From NCBI RefSeq assembly GCF_003367245.1, contig NZ_QRGR01000009.1:124001-188000 (forward strand): a stretch of 64,000 bases of DNA, in the 5' to 3' direction. The position numbers and the translations under genes are program-made. Below the pieces are notes generated by a model, which saw nothing but the letters and a program-made list of their open reading frames with translations, did not search any database and was not told where the DNA came from. Below, piece by piece: positions 36,401-45,023 of the stretch (position 1 is the stretch's first letter; every line of letters starts with the position of its first letter). Source of the DNA: Pontibacter diazotrophicus. GTDB taxonomy: Bacteria; Bacteroidota; Bacteroidia; Cytophagales; Hymenobacteraceae.

Positions 36401-39109
36401 CTTACTCCGTATCAGAGACAAAAGGAGGGTCCGCTAGTGCACCCATTGCTAGGTGCCTGGATTGATCTGGCCAGTTCCCCTTCCACCCGAATCTGGCAAA
36501 AGGAGCTTAACGTGGAAATGCTCAGGTTCCTTGGAGACCATCGTATCGGAGACGATATAGTGTTCGCTGCTGCTGCATTCATGGAAATGGCCTTACAAGC
36601 TGCTGACGAAACAGGCATAAGCCGCTCGCACGGGATGCTTGACTTCTTTTTCACAAAAAAACTGATACTGCGGGAAAGGACCCCCATGACCATTCAGGCG
36701 CTTTTGACGCCGGTTCAGGATAGCAGCTTTACCTTCCAGGTTTTTAGCTGGACCGGTCCGGAAGCAGGTTGGGCACAGCACGCTTCCGTCACGTTCGCTC
36801 AACACCATGAAAATAACGCTGCGAGCGCATCAGCCGGAAAGCGCCAGGGCGAACTTCGGCAGTATTTGTCATCGGAGCTTTCTTCGGAAGAATTCTATCA
36901 ATCGCTCCAGCTTCGTGGTTTACAGTACGGACCCGCTTTTCGCGGCGTAGAACACATATGGGGCAAAGACAAGGAGGCACTAGGGCGGGTCAGGTTACCG
37001 GAGGCCCTGCAACATGAAAAGGATGCCTTTCAAATACATCCGGCACTGTTAGACAGCTGTCTGCAGGTGCTGGCCGCGATACCCGCCGTCCCAAATGTTC
37101 ATGGCCTTTACATCCCAGCTGAATGCAGGCATATTAGGTTCTTTTCGCGACCTACCAGCCTTCTGTGGAGTTATGTAACCTTACAATCGGAACCGGCCCC
37201 AGGTGCAGATAGCATCCATGGGAACATTGTTTTATTTGATGAAAACGAACAAGTCGTTGCTGAGCTGGAAGGCTTGCGCCTGCAGCGTATGGGAGGCCGC
37301 AGGCGCAACCTCTCTACACTGGACACCTGGCTGTATCGGCTAGACTGGCAGGCGCGGGGCATCTCAGGTATAGAGCCTGCAACGAGCCGCGAAAAAAGGA
37401 ACTGGTTGATCTTGGCGGACGAAGAGGGCTTCGGAGCAGCATTGGCCATCCAACTGGAAGCAGAAGGTGATACATGCTATCTATTGCCAGCCGCGGAAAC
37501 TCTACACGAAGGTGAGGGTGCATTACGGGAAACAATGGAAAGACTTATGGGAGTAATTACTTTGCCCTTGTCCGGCATCGTTCATCTGTGGAGCCTGTCC
37601 ATCCCCCCGCCATCTTCAGTTCCCTCTGAAACCATGAGCTTCTACGGGTGCAACAGTGTCTTGTATCTCGTGCAGACTTTGGCCACTCACTTTGCCGGAA
37701 CGCCCCGATTATGGCTGGTGACACGAGGCGCCCAGGCCATCCGGCCTGGTGAGCCGATTACTGTAGAGCAGTCCCCTTTGTGGGGTCTGGGAAAAGTAAT
37801 CAGCTTTGAGCTTCCCGAGTTCAGTTGTACCCGCATCGACCTTGATCCCCAACAGTCCCCTTCAGAATCAGTGCCTCTTCTTATCAGGCAGTTGTTGGTA
37901 GCTGATCAGGAAGACCAGGTGGCATTCCGAGCCGGCGAACGCTTTGTGCTCCGGCTTTTACCATTCAAGCCAACGATTCCATCCTGCACTACCGAAGTGG
38001 AACTGCGCGCTGACCAGACTTATTTGATTACCGGCGGCTGGGGTGGGCTTGGGCTCGCAACCGCAAAGTGGATGGTACAAAAGGGAGCACGACACCTGCT
38101 TTTGGTGGGAAGAAATAAACCATCCCGTTCGGCTATGCAGGTGATAGATCAGATGCGGAACACAGGCACTCAAGTAGTCATAGTACAAGCAGACGTTAGT
38201 GATCAGGCGCAACTGAAGGAGGTATTTGAGAAGTTAGAACAGGATATGCCTGCGTTGCGTGGCCTTGTACACGCCGCAGGCGTGCTGGATGATGGCGCTC
38301 TGCTCAACCTGGACGCACAGCGGATGAAAACGGTCATGGCGCCGAAGGTGGAAGGTACCTGGGCCCTACACTGTGCTACTTCCGGCCTCTCCCTCGATTT
38401 CTTCGTCCTCTTTTCGTCTGCGGTCTCTGTCCTGGGGTCTCCGGGGCAGGGGAATTATGCTGCTGCCAGCTCCTACCTGGACGCGATGGCTCACTATCGT
38501 CGCCACCTGGGGCTCCAGGCCATCAGCATTAACTGGGGGCCCTGGGCTGAAGTCGGTTTAGCTGCGGAGACAGCAGAAAAACTACAGGAGCAAAATGCTG
38601 CTGCGCAGCATCTCGTCAAGGTGATCGGGATTCAGCAGGGCCTGGAAGCGCTGGAGTCTTTTTTGGCAGAACCGGCGCCCCAAATGACGGTGTTGCCTTT
38701 TAATTTGAAGTATTTGCTCGAGCTTTACCCAGCGGCCGCCGCTATGCCTTTTTTTGAAGAAGTGAGAGGAAGTGATACCCATGTTGCCCGTCATTATGCG
38801 CGGCCCAACCTGCGCCAGCAGTATGTTGCCCCCCGAACGCAGGTGGAACACAAACTTGCGGCGCTATGGCAGCAAACCTTGCACATCGACCGTGTGGGCA
38901 TGCACGACTCCTTCTTTGAACTCGGCGGCGACTCTGTGCTTGCGGCACAGATACTGGCATTAGCCCGAAAAACATATGGTGTTAATATAAACGTCCAGGA
39001 GGCTTTCCAGGCTTTTACAATCGAGCGGCTTGCGGAACTACTGGAAGCTGAGATCTTAAAGCAAATTGAAGAAATGAGCGAGGAGGAAGCTGAAAGACAA
39101 CTTGAATAG
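33455..39109 (+). CDS. Type I polyketide synthase: ACP-KS-AT-DH-KR-PCP
   Basis: This 1884-residue single-module PKS opens with an ACP (about 1-80, phosphopantetheine Ser at about 37 in NYGLTSRDA). KS follows at about 92-515 (DTACSSSL Cys at about 266, EAHGTGT, KTNIGHLEAAAG). AT follows at about 625-940 (FSGQGGQW, GHSMGE, VASHSPQ; these leave malonyl versus methylmalonyl open). A DH-like domain at about 985-1260 has LGDHRIGDDIVFA and HPALLDSCLQ. KR at about 1510-1700 has TGGWGGLGLA, LDD (B-type) and NYAAAS. The last domain is a PCP-like carrier (FFELGGDSVLA, Ser at about 1824). No enoyl reductase or thioesterase is present. The first ACP should take the FAAL-activated acyl chain. The module extends it once, reduces the ketone, and passes it to the NRPS whose gene overlaps the stop. 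Confidence 0.93.
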   Translation: MNAREIQDWLVVQLVEEFNIGPGEIDVHEPFTNYGLTSRDAVTLSGDLETLLGRRLSPTLAYEYASIFELSRHLAEEAETEGTAAGETAPIVDANEPIAIIGMGCRFPGAADPESFWQLLFHGVDAISEIPADRWPKQAFYHPDPAVRGKSISKWGGFLDNIDQFDPYFFGISPNEAKHMDPQQRLLLELSFEALDNASQGVEQLDGTPTGVFIGISVNEYSHIHFNNPEAISSHSGTGNALSVAANRISYFFNLRGPSIAIDTACSSSLAAVHLACQSLRSGACSMALAGGVNLILSPAHSIAFTKAGVLAPDGRCKTFDADANGYVRGEGGGVVVLKPLSSALADGDPILALIAGSAMAQDGRTNGLMAPNRESQEALLREAYRAAGMSPGSAQYVEAHGTGTLLGDSMEAAALGTVIGAERDQAPCAIGSVKTNIGHLEAAAGIAGLIKVILSMKYQTLPPSLHYHAPNPHIPFDVLHLRVQQEAAPWPKASGPAIAGVSSFGFGGTNVHVVVRDAGHHYKDKEHEHTQFAQSPCHLLPLSANSQEDLQSLAGSFQDLLASDFSVSTKDLCLAAGKRRSQYPVRLAAIGESRSELANCLQAFMKGEQHPGLLHSGMAAVQPPKLAFVFSGQGGQWYGMCRELLIQETSFSRSIDRVDREIQKQFQWSLKDALLAEPSEQRLEEVDVVQPAIFAIQVALAGLWQEWGIIPDAVIGHSMGEVAAAHVAGILTLEDAIRIICLRSQRLKDLRQRGAMLATELSPDQAEELLKGRENEVSIAAINGPAATILSGDPEALQVIMDTLGRQNLFCRWVKVDVASHSPQIEQLRTGLMKTLDGLHPKPARLPFYSTVTGARGDELLFDAAYWVDNIRKPVLFSDAIGHMLESGYSLFVELGPHPILLSSIQQSLQPHHQRVRLLPSLRREAPTQQTLFSTLGALYTEGLTVRWKNLYPEAGKYVQLPPIPWQRQRYWMDPTPTSTNLTPYQRQKEGPLVHPLLGAWIDLASSPSTRIWQKELNVEMLRFLGDHRIGDDIVFAAAAFMEMALQAADETGISRSHGMLDFFFTKKLILRERTPMTIQALLTPVQDSSFTFQVFSWTGPEAGWAQHASVTFAQHHENNAASASAGKRQGELRQYLSSELSSEEFYQSLQLRGLQYGPAFRGVEHIWGKDKEALGRVRLPEALQHEKDAFQIHPALLDSCLQVLAAIPAVPNVHGLYIPAECRHIRFFSRPTSLLWSYVTLQSEPAPGADSIHGNIVLFDENEQVVAELEGLRLQRMGGRRRNLSTLDTWLYRLDWQARGISGIEPATSREKRNWLILADEEGFGAALAIQLEAEGDTCYLLPAAETLHEGEGALRETMERLMGVITLPLSGIVHLWSLSIPPPSSVPSETMSFYGCNSVLYLVQTLATHFAGTPRLWLVTRGAQAIRPGEPITVEQSPLWGLGKVISFELPEFSCTRIDLDPQQSPSESVPLLIRQLLVADQEDQVAFRAGERFVLRLLPFKPTIPSCTTEVELRADQTYLITGGWGGLGLATAKWMVQKGARHLLLVGRNKPSRSAMQVIDQMRNTGTQVVIVQADVSDQAQLKEVFEKLEQDMPALRGLVHAAGVLDDGALLNLDAQRMKTVMAPKVEGTWALHCATSGLSLDFFVLFSSAVSVLGSPGQGNYAAASSYLDAMAHYRRHLGLQAISINWGPWAEVGLAAETAEKLQEQNAAAQHLVKVIGIQQGLEALESFLAEPAPQMTVLPFNLKYLLELYPAAAAMPFFEEVRGSDTHVARHYARPNLRQQYVAPRTQVEHKLAALWQQTLHIDRVGMHDSFFELGGDSVLAAQILALARKTYGVNINVQEAFQAFTIERLAELLEAEILKQIEEMSEEEAERQLE

Positions 39110-39119
39110 CGCAACTGCA

Positions 39120-42100
39120 ATGACAGAAAAGGAATTCTCACCGGCAAAACGCGCCCTACTCGAAAAGTGGCTGCAAGGGCGGCAATCAGATAAGAAGAAG
39201 CCGTCCATCCCCCTACGTCCGCCTAGTAGCCCGCACCCGCTTTCATTTCCACAGCAGCGCCAGTTATTCCTCGAACTGCTCGAACGAGGCACTGCGGTAA
39301 ATAACCTTTCGGTCTTCATCAGGTTAAAAGGCCCCCTGAATCTGAGTGCATTGGAAAAGAGTACTAATCAGATCCTCGCGCGTCACGATAGCCTGCGCAC
39401 AAGTTTCTCATTTGCACAAGGTTTGCCTGCTCCGCACGTTTGGGAGCAACTCCTGATCAATATTCCCATCGTTAGTTTGCTCGACCTGGAGGTTGCTCAG
39501 CGGGAGACAGAAGCGCGTCGTCTGGCCGAAACGGAGGTGTTGCAGCCATTCGACCTATCCCTGGCACCTTTGATCCGCCTCAAAATTTACCGAGCCGACG
39601 CACAGGAACACCTCCTGCTTGTGGTAATCCACCACACAATTGCAGATGGCTGGTCGCTGGGCATATTCCTGAAGGAACTGATGGCATTTTACCAGGCAAA
39701 AACCACTGGGCAGCCTGTGCGGCTGCCTGAACTGCCCCTTCAGTATGCTGACTTCGCGTATTGGCAAACGCGTGAAGAACGACAGGCGGCACTGCAACCG
39801 TCCCTGGCTTATTGGAAAGAGCAATTGGGTGGAGAACTTCCCGTGCTGGAACTGCCGACGGACCAGCAACGAAGTGCCAGGCGCGCTTACGCAGGAGGAA
39901 CTTATCGCTTTGTGATCTCCCGCGACTTGACTGAGGCCCTGGAGCAGCTAAGCCGGCAGGAAAACAGCACCCTGTTCACGACCTTGCTGACCGCCTTTTA
40001 CATACTACTCCATCGATATAGCGGGCAAGATGATATCAGCATTGGAACACCCGTCGCTAACCGCAATTCTCCGGAGGAGGAGGAATTGATAGGTATTTTC
40101 ATCAACACGCTGGTACTGCGCACAAGCCTCTCCGGCGACTTAAGTTCTCGGGAACTGCTCCAACGCGTGCGAAGGGTTTCGCTGGATGCCTTTGTGCACC
40201 AGGACCTGCCATTCGAAAAACTTGTAGAGGCACTCAAGCCCCGACGTGATCTCAGTCGTACCCCCCTTTTTCAGGTGATGTTTAACCTGCAAAGTGCGCC
40301 TATGCCCCAACTGGAAATGGACGGCCTGGAAGCCTCTTTCATAAATATTGATCGGGGGACTTCCCAGTTTGATCTTACGTTGATGGTTTCCAAAACAGGA
40401 GGACAATGCCATGCAACAGTGGAATATAACACTGCACTCTTTCAACCCGCCACTATCGCCAGGATGTTCCAGTCTTACCAAATGCTGCTGAAAAATGCTT
40501 TAGACCACCCTGATCGCCCTGTATCCAAACTTCCCTGCATTCCCCCGGACGAACTTCACAGGACTGTCCACGCACGCAACCAGACACAACTGCATTTCCC
40601 TAAAGAAAAATGTTTCCATCAGCTTTTTGAAGCCCAGGTGGAAGCAACACCGGATGACGTTGCAGTCATATACGACCAAAGGCAGGTAACCTATGGCGAA
40701 CTTAACCGACGTGCAAACGCTTTGGCAAGGCATCTGCGGGAATTGGGTGTCGGTCCGGAGGTGCGGGTTGGAATATATATGAAAAGGTCATGGGAAATGC
40801 TGGCAGCGTTTCTGGGCATTCTGAAAGCGGGTGGAACCTATGTACCCCTGCATACTTCCTTTCCGGCCGCACGCCTGCTGTATATGCTGAAGGATGCACA
40901 CGTAAAGGTATTGCTGACGAACTTGGAGCCTGCGCTGGACGCACCTGGTGTTCGTGTTGTTTCGTTAAAAGAAGTACCGTTTCCTTTTGATGGCGGCCTT
41001 TCAAATCCTGCCCCTCTTGCCACCCCAGCCCATCTTGCCTACGTCATCTATACATCTGGCTCTACCGGAAACCCTAAGGGGGTCATGATTAACCATAGTT
41101 CTCTGGTGAACTTCCTTTGGTCCATGTATACAAGACCTGGTATCAAACAGGATGACGTGCTGCTGGCCGTCACGTCGGTCTCTTTTGATATTGCAGCCCT
41201 GGAGTTATTCCTGCCTCTGATCGCAGGGGCGACTGTTGTGCTGGCCAGTGAAGAGCAGCTAACGCACCCCCACCTGCTAGCTGAAGCAATAGATTACCAC
41301 CAGGTGAGAATCATGCAGGCAACACCAGCTATCTGGCAAGTTCTGCTGGAAACAGGTTGGACAGGTCGGCTGGGCCTAAAAGCACTTTGTGGTGGAGACG
41401 TGTTGACGTTGAAACTGGCTGATCAGTTACTGGATCGCGTCGGCAGTCTATGGAACATGTATGGCCCTACTGAGACTACTATATGGTCTTCGGCTGGTTT
41501 GCTAAAAAAAGGAGATGCGCCTGTTACCATCGGGCAACCGATTGGTAATACCCAGTTGTATATCCTGGATTGTTATAATCAACCCACACCGGTGAATGTG
41601 GTGGGAGAATTGCACATTGGGGGCGGGGGACTGGCACGGGGGTATCTGAACCTACCCCATTTGACCGATGAAAAGTTTATTCAAATCTCTGTCTCCTCCC
41701 AACCCGATGTACGCTTGTACAGGACCGGAGACCGCGCACGCTATCTGGCAGATGGTTCTATCGAGATTTTAGGTCGGACAGATGACCAGGAAAAAATCAA
41801 TGGCCATCGAGTGGAACCGGGCGAAATCACAGCCATTTTGCTGCAGCATCCAGCCGTACAGGATGCCATTGTGATAGCCCGTACAGAAAGCTCCGGTGAC
41901 AAACGACTAGTGGCTTATCTCGTGTCAAAGGATGACCCGTCTCCTGAAGCCTGTCACTTCCGGGAATTCCTGGGAAAGAAGCTTCCTGCCTATATGATAC
42001 CCTCTTCCTTCGTTAGGGTGCATTCCCTTCCCCTGACGCCCAACGGAAAAATCAACCGAAAAGCGCTGCCAGTGCCTGAGGATGTTCGTCCACTCCATAC

Positions 42101-42344
42101 ATATATTGCGCCGCGCAACGAGGAAGAGCAGCTTTTGGCTGAGATCTGGCAACATGTCCTCAAAATGGAGCAGGTAGGTATCCACGATAACTTTTTTGAC
42201 CTTGGGGGTGCATCCCTTCAGAGCCTGCAGGTGATAGCCAGAGCCAATATGTATGGGCTCCGGGTTAGTGTGGAGAATATCTTTGAGCATCAAACCATCG
42301 CCGAACTTGCTGCTTCCATCAACGGCACTCAAAGCAAGGGGTAG
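39120..42344 (+). CDS. Nonribosomal peptide synthetase: C-A(Gly)-PCP
   Basis: This NRPS module is about 1074 residues from ATG 39120. A TTG at 39102, overlapping the PKS stop and 15 bases after AGGAGG, would add six residues. The condensation domain (about 35-470) has HHTIADGWS, the intact HHxxxDG motif. The adenylation domain (about 500-990) has YTSGSTGNPKGVM, FDIAALELF, MQATPAIW, LCGGDVL and NMYGPTETTIWS. Reading the specificity pocket gives D-I-L-Q-L-G-M-I-W plus the invariant Lys, a glycine-type code. A PCP closes the protein (FFDLGGASLQS, Ser at about 1030). There is no thioesterase, reductase or second module. It should attach glycine to the acyl chain made by the PKS; release must be done in trans. 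Confidence 0.93.
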   Translation: MTEKEFSPAKRALLEKWLQGRQSDKKKPSIPLRPPSSPHPLSFPQQRQLFLELLERGTAVNNLSVFIRLKGPLNLSALEKSTNQILARHDSLRTSFSFAQGLPAPHVWEQLLINIPIVSLLDLEVAQRETEARRLAETEVLQPFDLSLAPLIRLKIYRADAQEHLLLVVIHHTIADGWSLGIFLKELMAFYQAKTTGQPVRLPELPLQYADFAYWQTREERQAALQPSLAYWKEQLGGELPVLELPTDQQRSARRAYAGGTYRFVISRDLTEALEQLSRQENSTLFTTLLTAFYILLHRYSGQDDISIGTPVANRNSPEEEELIGIFINTLVLRTSLSGDLSSRELLQRVRRVSLDAFVHQDLPFEKLVEALKPRRDLSRTPLFQVMFNLQSAPMPQLEMDGLEASFINIDRGTSQFDLTLMVSKTGGQCHATVEYNTALFQPATIARMFQSYQMLLKNALDHPDRPVSKLPCIPPDELHRTVHARNQTQLHFPKEKCFHQLFEAQVEATPDDVAVIYDQRQVTYGELNRRANALARHLRELGVGPEVRVGIYMKRSWEMLAAFLGILKAGGTYVPLHTSFPAARLLYMLKDAHVKVLLTNLEPALDAPGVRVVSLKEVPFPFDGGLSNPAPLATPAHLAYVIYTSGSTGNPKGVMINHSSLVNFLWSMYTRPGIKQDDVLLAVTSVSFDIAALELFLPLIAGATVVLASEEQLTHPHLLAEAIDYHQVRIMQATPAIWQVLLETGWTGRLGLKALCGGDVLTLKLADQLLDRVGSLWNMYGPTETTIWSSAGLLKKGDAPVTIGQPIGNTQLYILDCYNQPTPVNVVGELHIGGGGLARGYLNLPHLTDEKFIQISVSSQPDVRLYRTGDRARYLADGSIEILGRTDDQEKINGHRVEPGEITAILLQHPAVQDAIVIARTESSGDKRLVAYLVSKDDPSPEACHFREFLGKKLPAYMIPSSFVRVHSLPLTPNGKINRKALPVPEDVRPLHTYIAPRNEEEQLLAEIWQHVLKMEQVGIHDNFFDLGGASLQSLQVIARANMYGLRVSVENIFEHQTIAELAASINGTQSKG

Positions 42345-43426
42345 TTCCAGTGTCTGATAATGGGTTCTAATGTTTCGGAAACTAAGTTTCTTTCGTGTTC
42401 AGGTAAGGCATGTTTCAAAGGCACGAATTCCTTTGTTTGATGACTTGTAAACAATCTCAGTTTTTCTTCGCAGTAGCCGAAATCATCCAGATGGAGTGCG
42501 GCATAAGCATCTCTCAGGCTTGCCACAGGGTTCTGCACAAAATCATCATAAGCTAACTCGGCTAATTGTCCTGGCGGTACCAAATCTTTTTCCTGCAGAT
42601 AACGGTGCATCATTTGGGAGTAGGTATGCAGGATAGTTGCATTGACGTCAACAGATTTCGTGCCCTGTAAAGCATATACCTTCTGTACCACTTGCCAAAA
42701 CCTTTTATTAGAAGCAAAGACCTGGTATGGATTGCGGTGAATGAAAAGGAACTTGGCGCCCGGAAAAATGGAAAGTAATAGTTTTATTCTGGCTGTATGC
42801 GGGGGGCTCTTTAGCACCAACTGCTTTTGCTGATTGGCCAATGAGATTTTCTTGAGCAGGTAAATAAAAGACTGCTTCCAGGCTTCTGTCTCAGACTTCG
42901 ATATATTCTCGAACAGCACATATTTTTGAAACTGTTCCTGCATCATCTTTGGGAAAAAGTACCCCCATTGTGCTCCCCTGGGATCAAGGTATGTAGTCAT
43001 GGTAGCATCCTCTTCACCGGGAAAACGGAAAGACAAGGGCACTCTGTGAACTGAATCATGCAAGTTGAAAAGGCGGCAGATAAGCTCAAATACCGGCAGT
43101 AGCGCTTTTTCAGTACTCAGCATTACTTCAGGCAGTACCATTTGAAAGTTGGTATGGTAGCCGAAGCGGTCGTCTTGTATTAAACACTGGTGTAAAAAGG
43201 AAGTGCCACTGCGGTAGTAGCCAAGGATAAACAAAGGATGCTTTCGAATCTCCAAATGCCTGATCTTTTTATCATATAATGCCAGTTCAAACCACCTTAA
43301 GGGCTCGAACAAGATTGTTTTTATCATCCATGGTGGTAGGTTTTTGAAGTTCTGAAGAGAAACGCCGCCGTTCTTTGTCACTAATCTTAGTAAAGTGTAA
43401 ATGGGAAGAGGGAACAGACGGTTCAT
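42329..43426 (-). CDS. Sulfotransferase
   Basis: This 365-residue member of the PAPS-dependent sulfotransferase family is read leftward and converges on the NRPS, overlapping its last 16 bases. The 5'-phosphosulfate loop is LGYYRSGTSFLH (about residues 70-81) and the 3'-phosphate motif is FIHRNPYQVFAS (about 233-244). Family members move sulfate from PAPS to hydroxyl or amino groups of lipids, sugars or peptides. The tight tail-to-tail overlap suggests long association with the cluster, so sulfation of the lipopeptide is plausible. No PAPS-producing genes are in the window. It may instead act elsewhere; opposite strand and separate promoter leave this open. Confidence 0.85.
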   Translation of the reverse strand: MNRLFPLPIYTLLRLVTKNGGVSLQNFKNLPPWMIKTILFEPLRWFELALYDKKIRHLEIRKHPLFILGYYRSGTSFLHQCLIQDDRFGYHTNFQMVLPEVMLSTEKALLPVFELICRLFNLHDSVHRVPLSFRFPGEEDATMTTYLDPRGAQWGYFFPKMMQEQFQKYVLFENISKSETEAWKQSFIYLLKKISLANQQKQLVLKSPPHTARIKLLLSIFPGAKFLFIHRNPYQVFASNKRFWQVVQKVYALQGTKSVDVNATILHTYSQMMHRYLQEKDLVPPGQLAELAYDDFVQNPVASLRDAYAALHLDDFGYCEEKLRLFTSHQTKEFVPLKHALPEHERNLVSETLEPIIRHWNYPLL

Positions 43427-43519
43427 ATTTATTGAAGATTAAGTTTCTTTCCTCAAGATCTCAGAGAAATAAACTACAAAATATTTTAATTAAAGTCCAA
43501 TATATAATAGGTATAGAGT

Positions 43520-43783
43520 TAAGCGCTGTGGAAGGTGGTGCAGTTCCACCACCTCGGCTATTATTTCCGCTCCAAGTACAGGGACAGTCCAGCGTTCAGG
43601 AAGCAAATGCACGCGATCGCTCAAGTGAGGATTCGCTACGGCTTCTGACATATTTTAGCCTTGCTCAGGCGGGAGGGCGGGAGCGAAAATCATAAGCGAG
43701 TGTACCGTCTCTACAAAGATGAGAGGCTGAACCTGAAGCGCAAGCGGCCAGGAGAAGCAAGGCTCCGGAGGAGCGGTTTATAA
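43520..43783 (+). pseudogene. IS3-family transposase OrfB remnant
   Basis: Reading one frame gives LGYYFRSKYRDSPAFRK, QMHAIAQVRIRYGF, a TGA stop (43647-43649), then HILALLRREGGSENHKRVY and RLYKDERLNLKRKRP. This is the helix-turn-helix-side N-terminal region of IS3-family OrfB proteins, with the hallmark RREG..NHKRVYRLY. OrfA, the DDE catalytic core and terminal inverted repeats are all missing, so it is an inactive fragment of about 85 codons. Its place at the edge of the biosynthetic cluster suggests past insertion or rearrangement there. The last codons overlap a palindrome that may be a separate repeat. Confidence 0.8.
43762..43774. repeat. Possible stray copy of the RAYT-associated palindrome
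   Basis: GCTCCGGAGGAGC followed by GGTTTA resembles the core GCTCCAGAGGAGC followed by GACCTGTT at 54418-54438. The flank match is only partial, so assignment to the same repeat family is tentative. Confidence 0.35.
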
Positions 43784-44069
43784 GAAAAAGCCTTATAGGG
43801 TGTCCTCTCGAGCTTAAGAAGCAGCGCTATTATTTTTTTTACCAGGGCGTCTCGATGGGACTAGAGCAAAAAACACTTGCTGCTGTATAGCATCTGTGTA
43901 ATAATTCAAGTCTAGCTTAACAGAATTTTTATGCCTTTCCTATTGATAAACGCCGTAAAAGAATGGCACACATTTACTAAAAATCAAAAAAGCCTCATGT
44001 GCACAGGAAGCAGATGGCAGGCTATAAAAATGCTACATCCAAACTTATTATCAAACCATAAAACAGGTT

Positions 44070-44954
44070 ATGATGACATCATCCAGCTTTTCTAATACAG
44101 TAGTTATTGTTACAGGAGCTGCCTCCGGCATTGGCCGGGAGCTTGCTTTACAGGCTGCCGCACGGGGTGCCGTGGTCGTAGCAGCAGATATCAATTACAA
44201 AGGCCTGGAGGCCATGAGAGAAATCGCTTGGCAGCAGGGCGCCGCCATGGTTATTCATCAACTGGATGTGGCAGACAAAGAGGCGGTATTACTTTTCGCC
44301 CAAACGATAATTCCCCGAATAAAAGGGCACAGGCTGGTCCTCATCAACAATGCAGGTGTGGCCTTGTTTTCCGGCAGTTTCCACCACACATATTTGGAAG
44401 ACTTTGAAGCACTGCTTCAGGTTAACCTCTGGGGCACCATTCATATGACAAAAGCTTTTTACCCTTACTTCATGGAAATGAATGAAGGACATATTGTTAA
44501 TCTCTCCAGTGTTTTCGGGCTGGGAGGCGTCGCCAACCAGACTGCTTACTGCACTTCTAAATTTGCTGTCAGGGGCTTTACAGAAACACTCCGGATGGAG
44601 TTGCTGGGCACTAACGTCTTTACGACCGCTGTCCATCCGGGAGGCATCAAAACAAATATTGTGAAAGCCGCCCTACCCAAAGGCCCTATAGCGACTGCCG
44701 CGATGCACAGGATCTCAGTTAAAAGCTTTGAACAAATGGCAAAGACGACACCTGAAGAGGCCGCGAGACTGATTCTGGATGCTGTGGAAAAAAAGAAGCA
44801 GCGGCTGGTTATTGGGAGCGACGGAAAAATCATAGACCTGGTGACACGGCTGTTCCCTGTTTCTTATACCAGCATACTCAAAAAGCAGATTGAACAAGTA
44901 TTCGCGAACCCGTATAAAAACAGGAGCACGAGAGCTAACCGCAAACGCACCTAA
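44070..44954 (+). CDS. Short-chain dehydrogenase/reductase
   Basis: This 294-residue classical SDR has the NAD(P)-binding VTGAASGIGRELA (TGxxxGIG), NNAG in LINNAGVALFS, the catalytic Ser in VNLSSVFGLGG, and YCTSK as the YxxxK active site. The C-terminal extension is basic. The substrate is unknown. It sits 69 bases before a Baeyer-Villiger-type monooxygenase pseudogene on the same strand. SDR plus BVMO pairs commonly oxidise alcohols to ketones and then to esters, so the pair may once have been a ketone-processing unit. The start may be the second ATG. Confidence 0.9.
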   Translation: MMTSSSFSNTVVIVTGAASGIGRELALQAAARGAVVVAADINYKGLEAMREIAWQQGAAMVIHQLDVADKEAVLLFAQTIIPRIKGHRLVLINNAGVALFSGSFHHTYLEDFEALLQVNLWGTIHMTKAFYPYFMEMNEGHIVNLSSVFGLGGVANQTAYCTSKFAVRGFTETLRMELLGTNVFTTAVHPGGIKTNIVKAALPKGPIATAAMHRISVKSFEQMAKTTPEEAARLILDAVEKKKQRLVIGSDGKIIDLVTRLFPVSYTSILKKQIEQVFANPYKNRSTRANRKRT

Positions 44955-45023
44955 CACAGAAATATTCTTTGCTCTTTAACAGATTTGTATGGTCATAAAA
45001 AGCAGTTGTAGTGTGAACGAAGT

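Larger units (their letters stand above)
43427..44069. other. 643-bp intergenic region with IS remnant
   Basis: Contains a decayed IS3 orfB fragment (43520-43783), with a short palindrome at its end, both listed separately. The remaining 286 bases before the dehydrogenase gene are AT-rich and show no recognisable gene or promoter. Confidence 0.6.
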
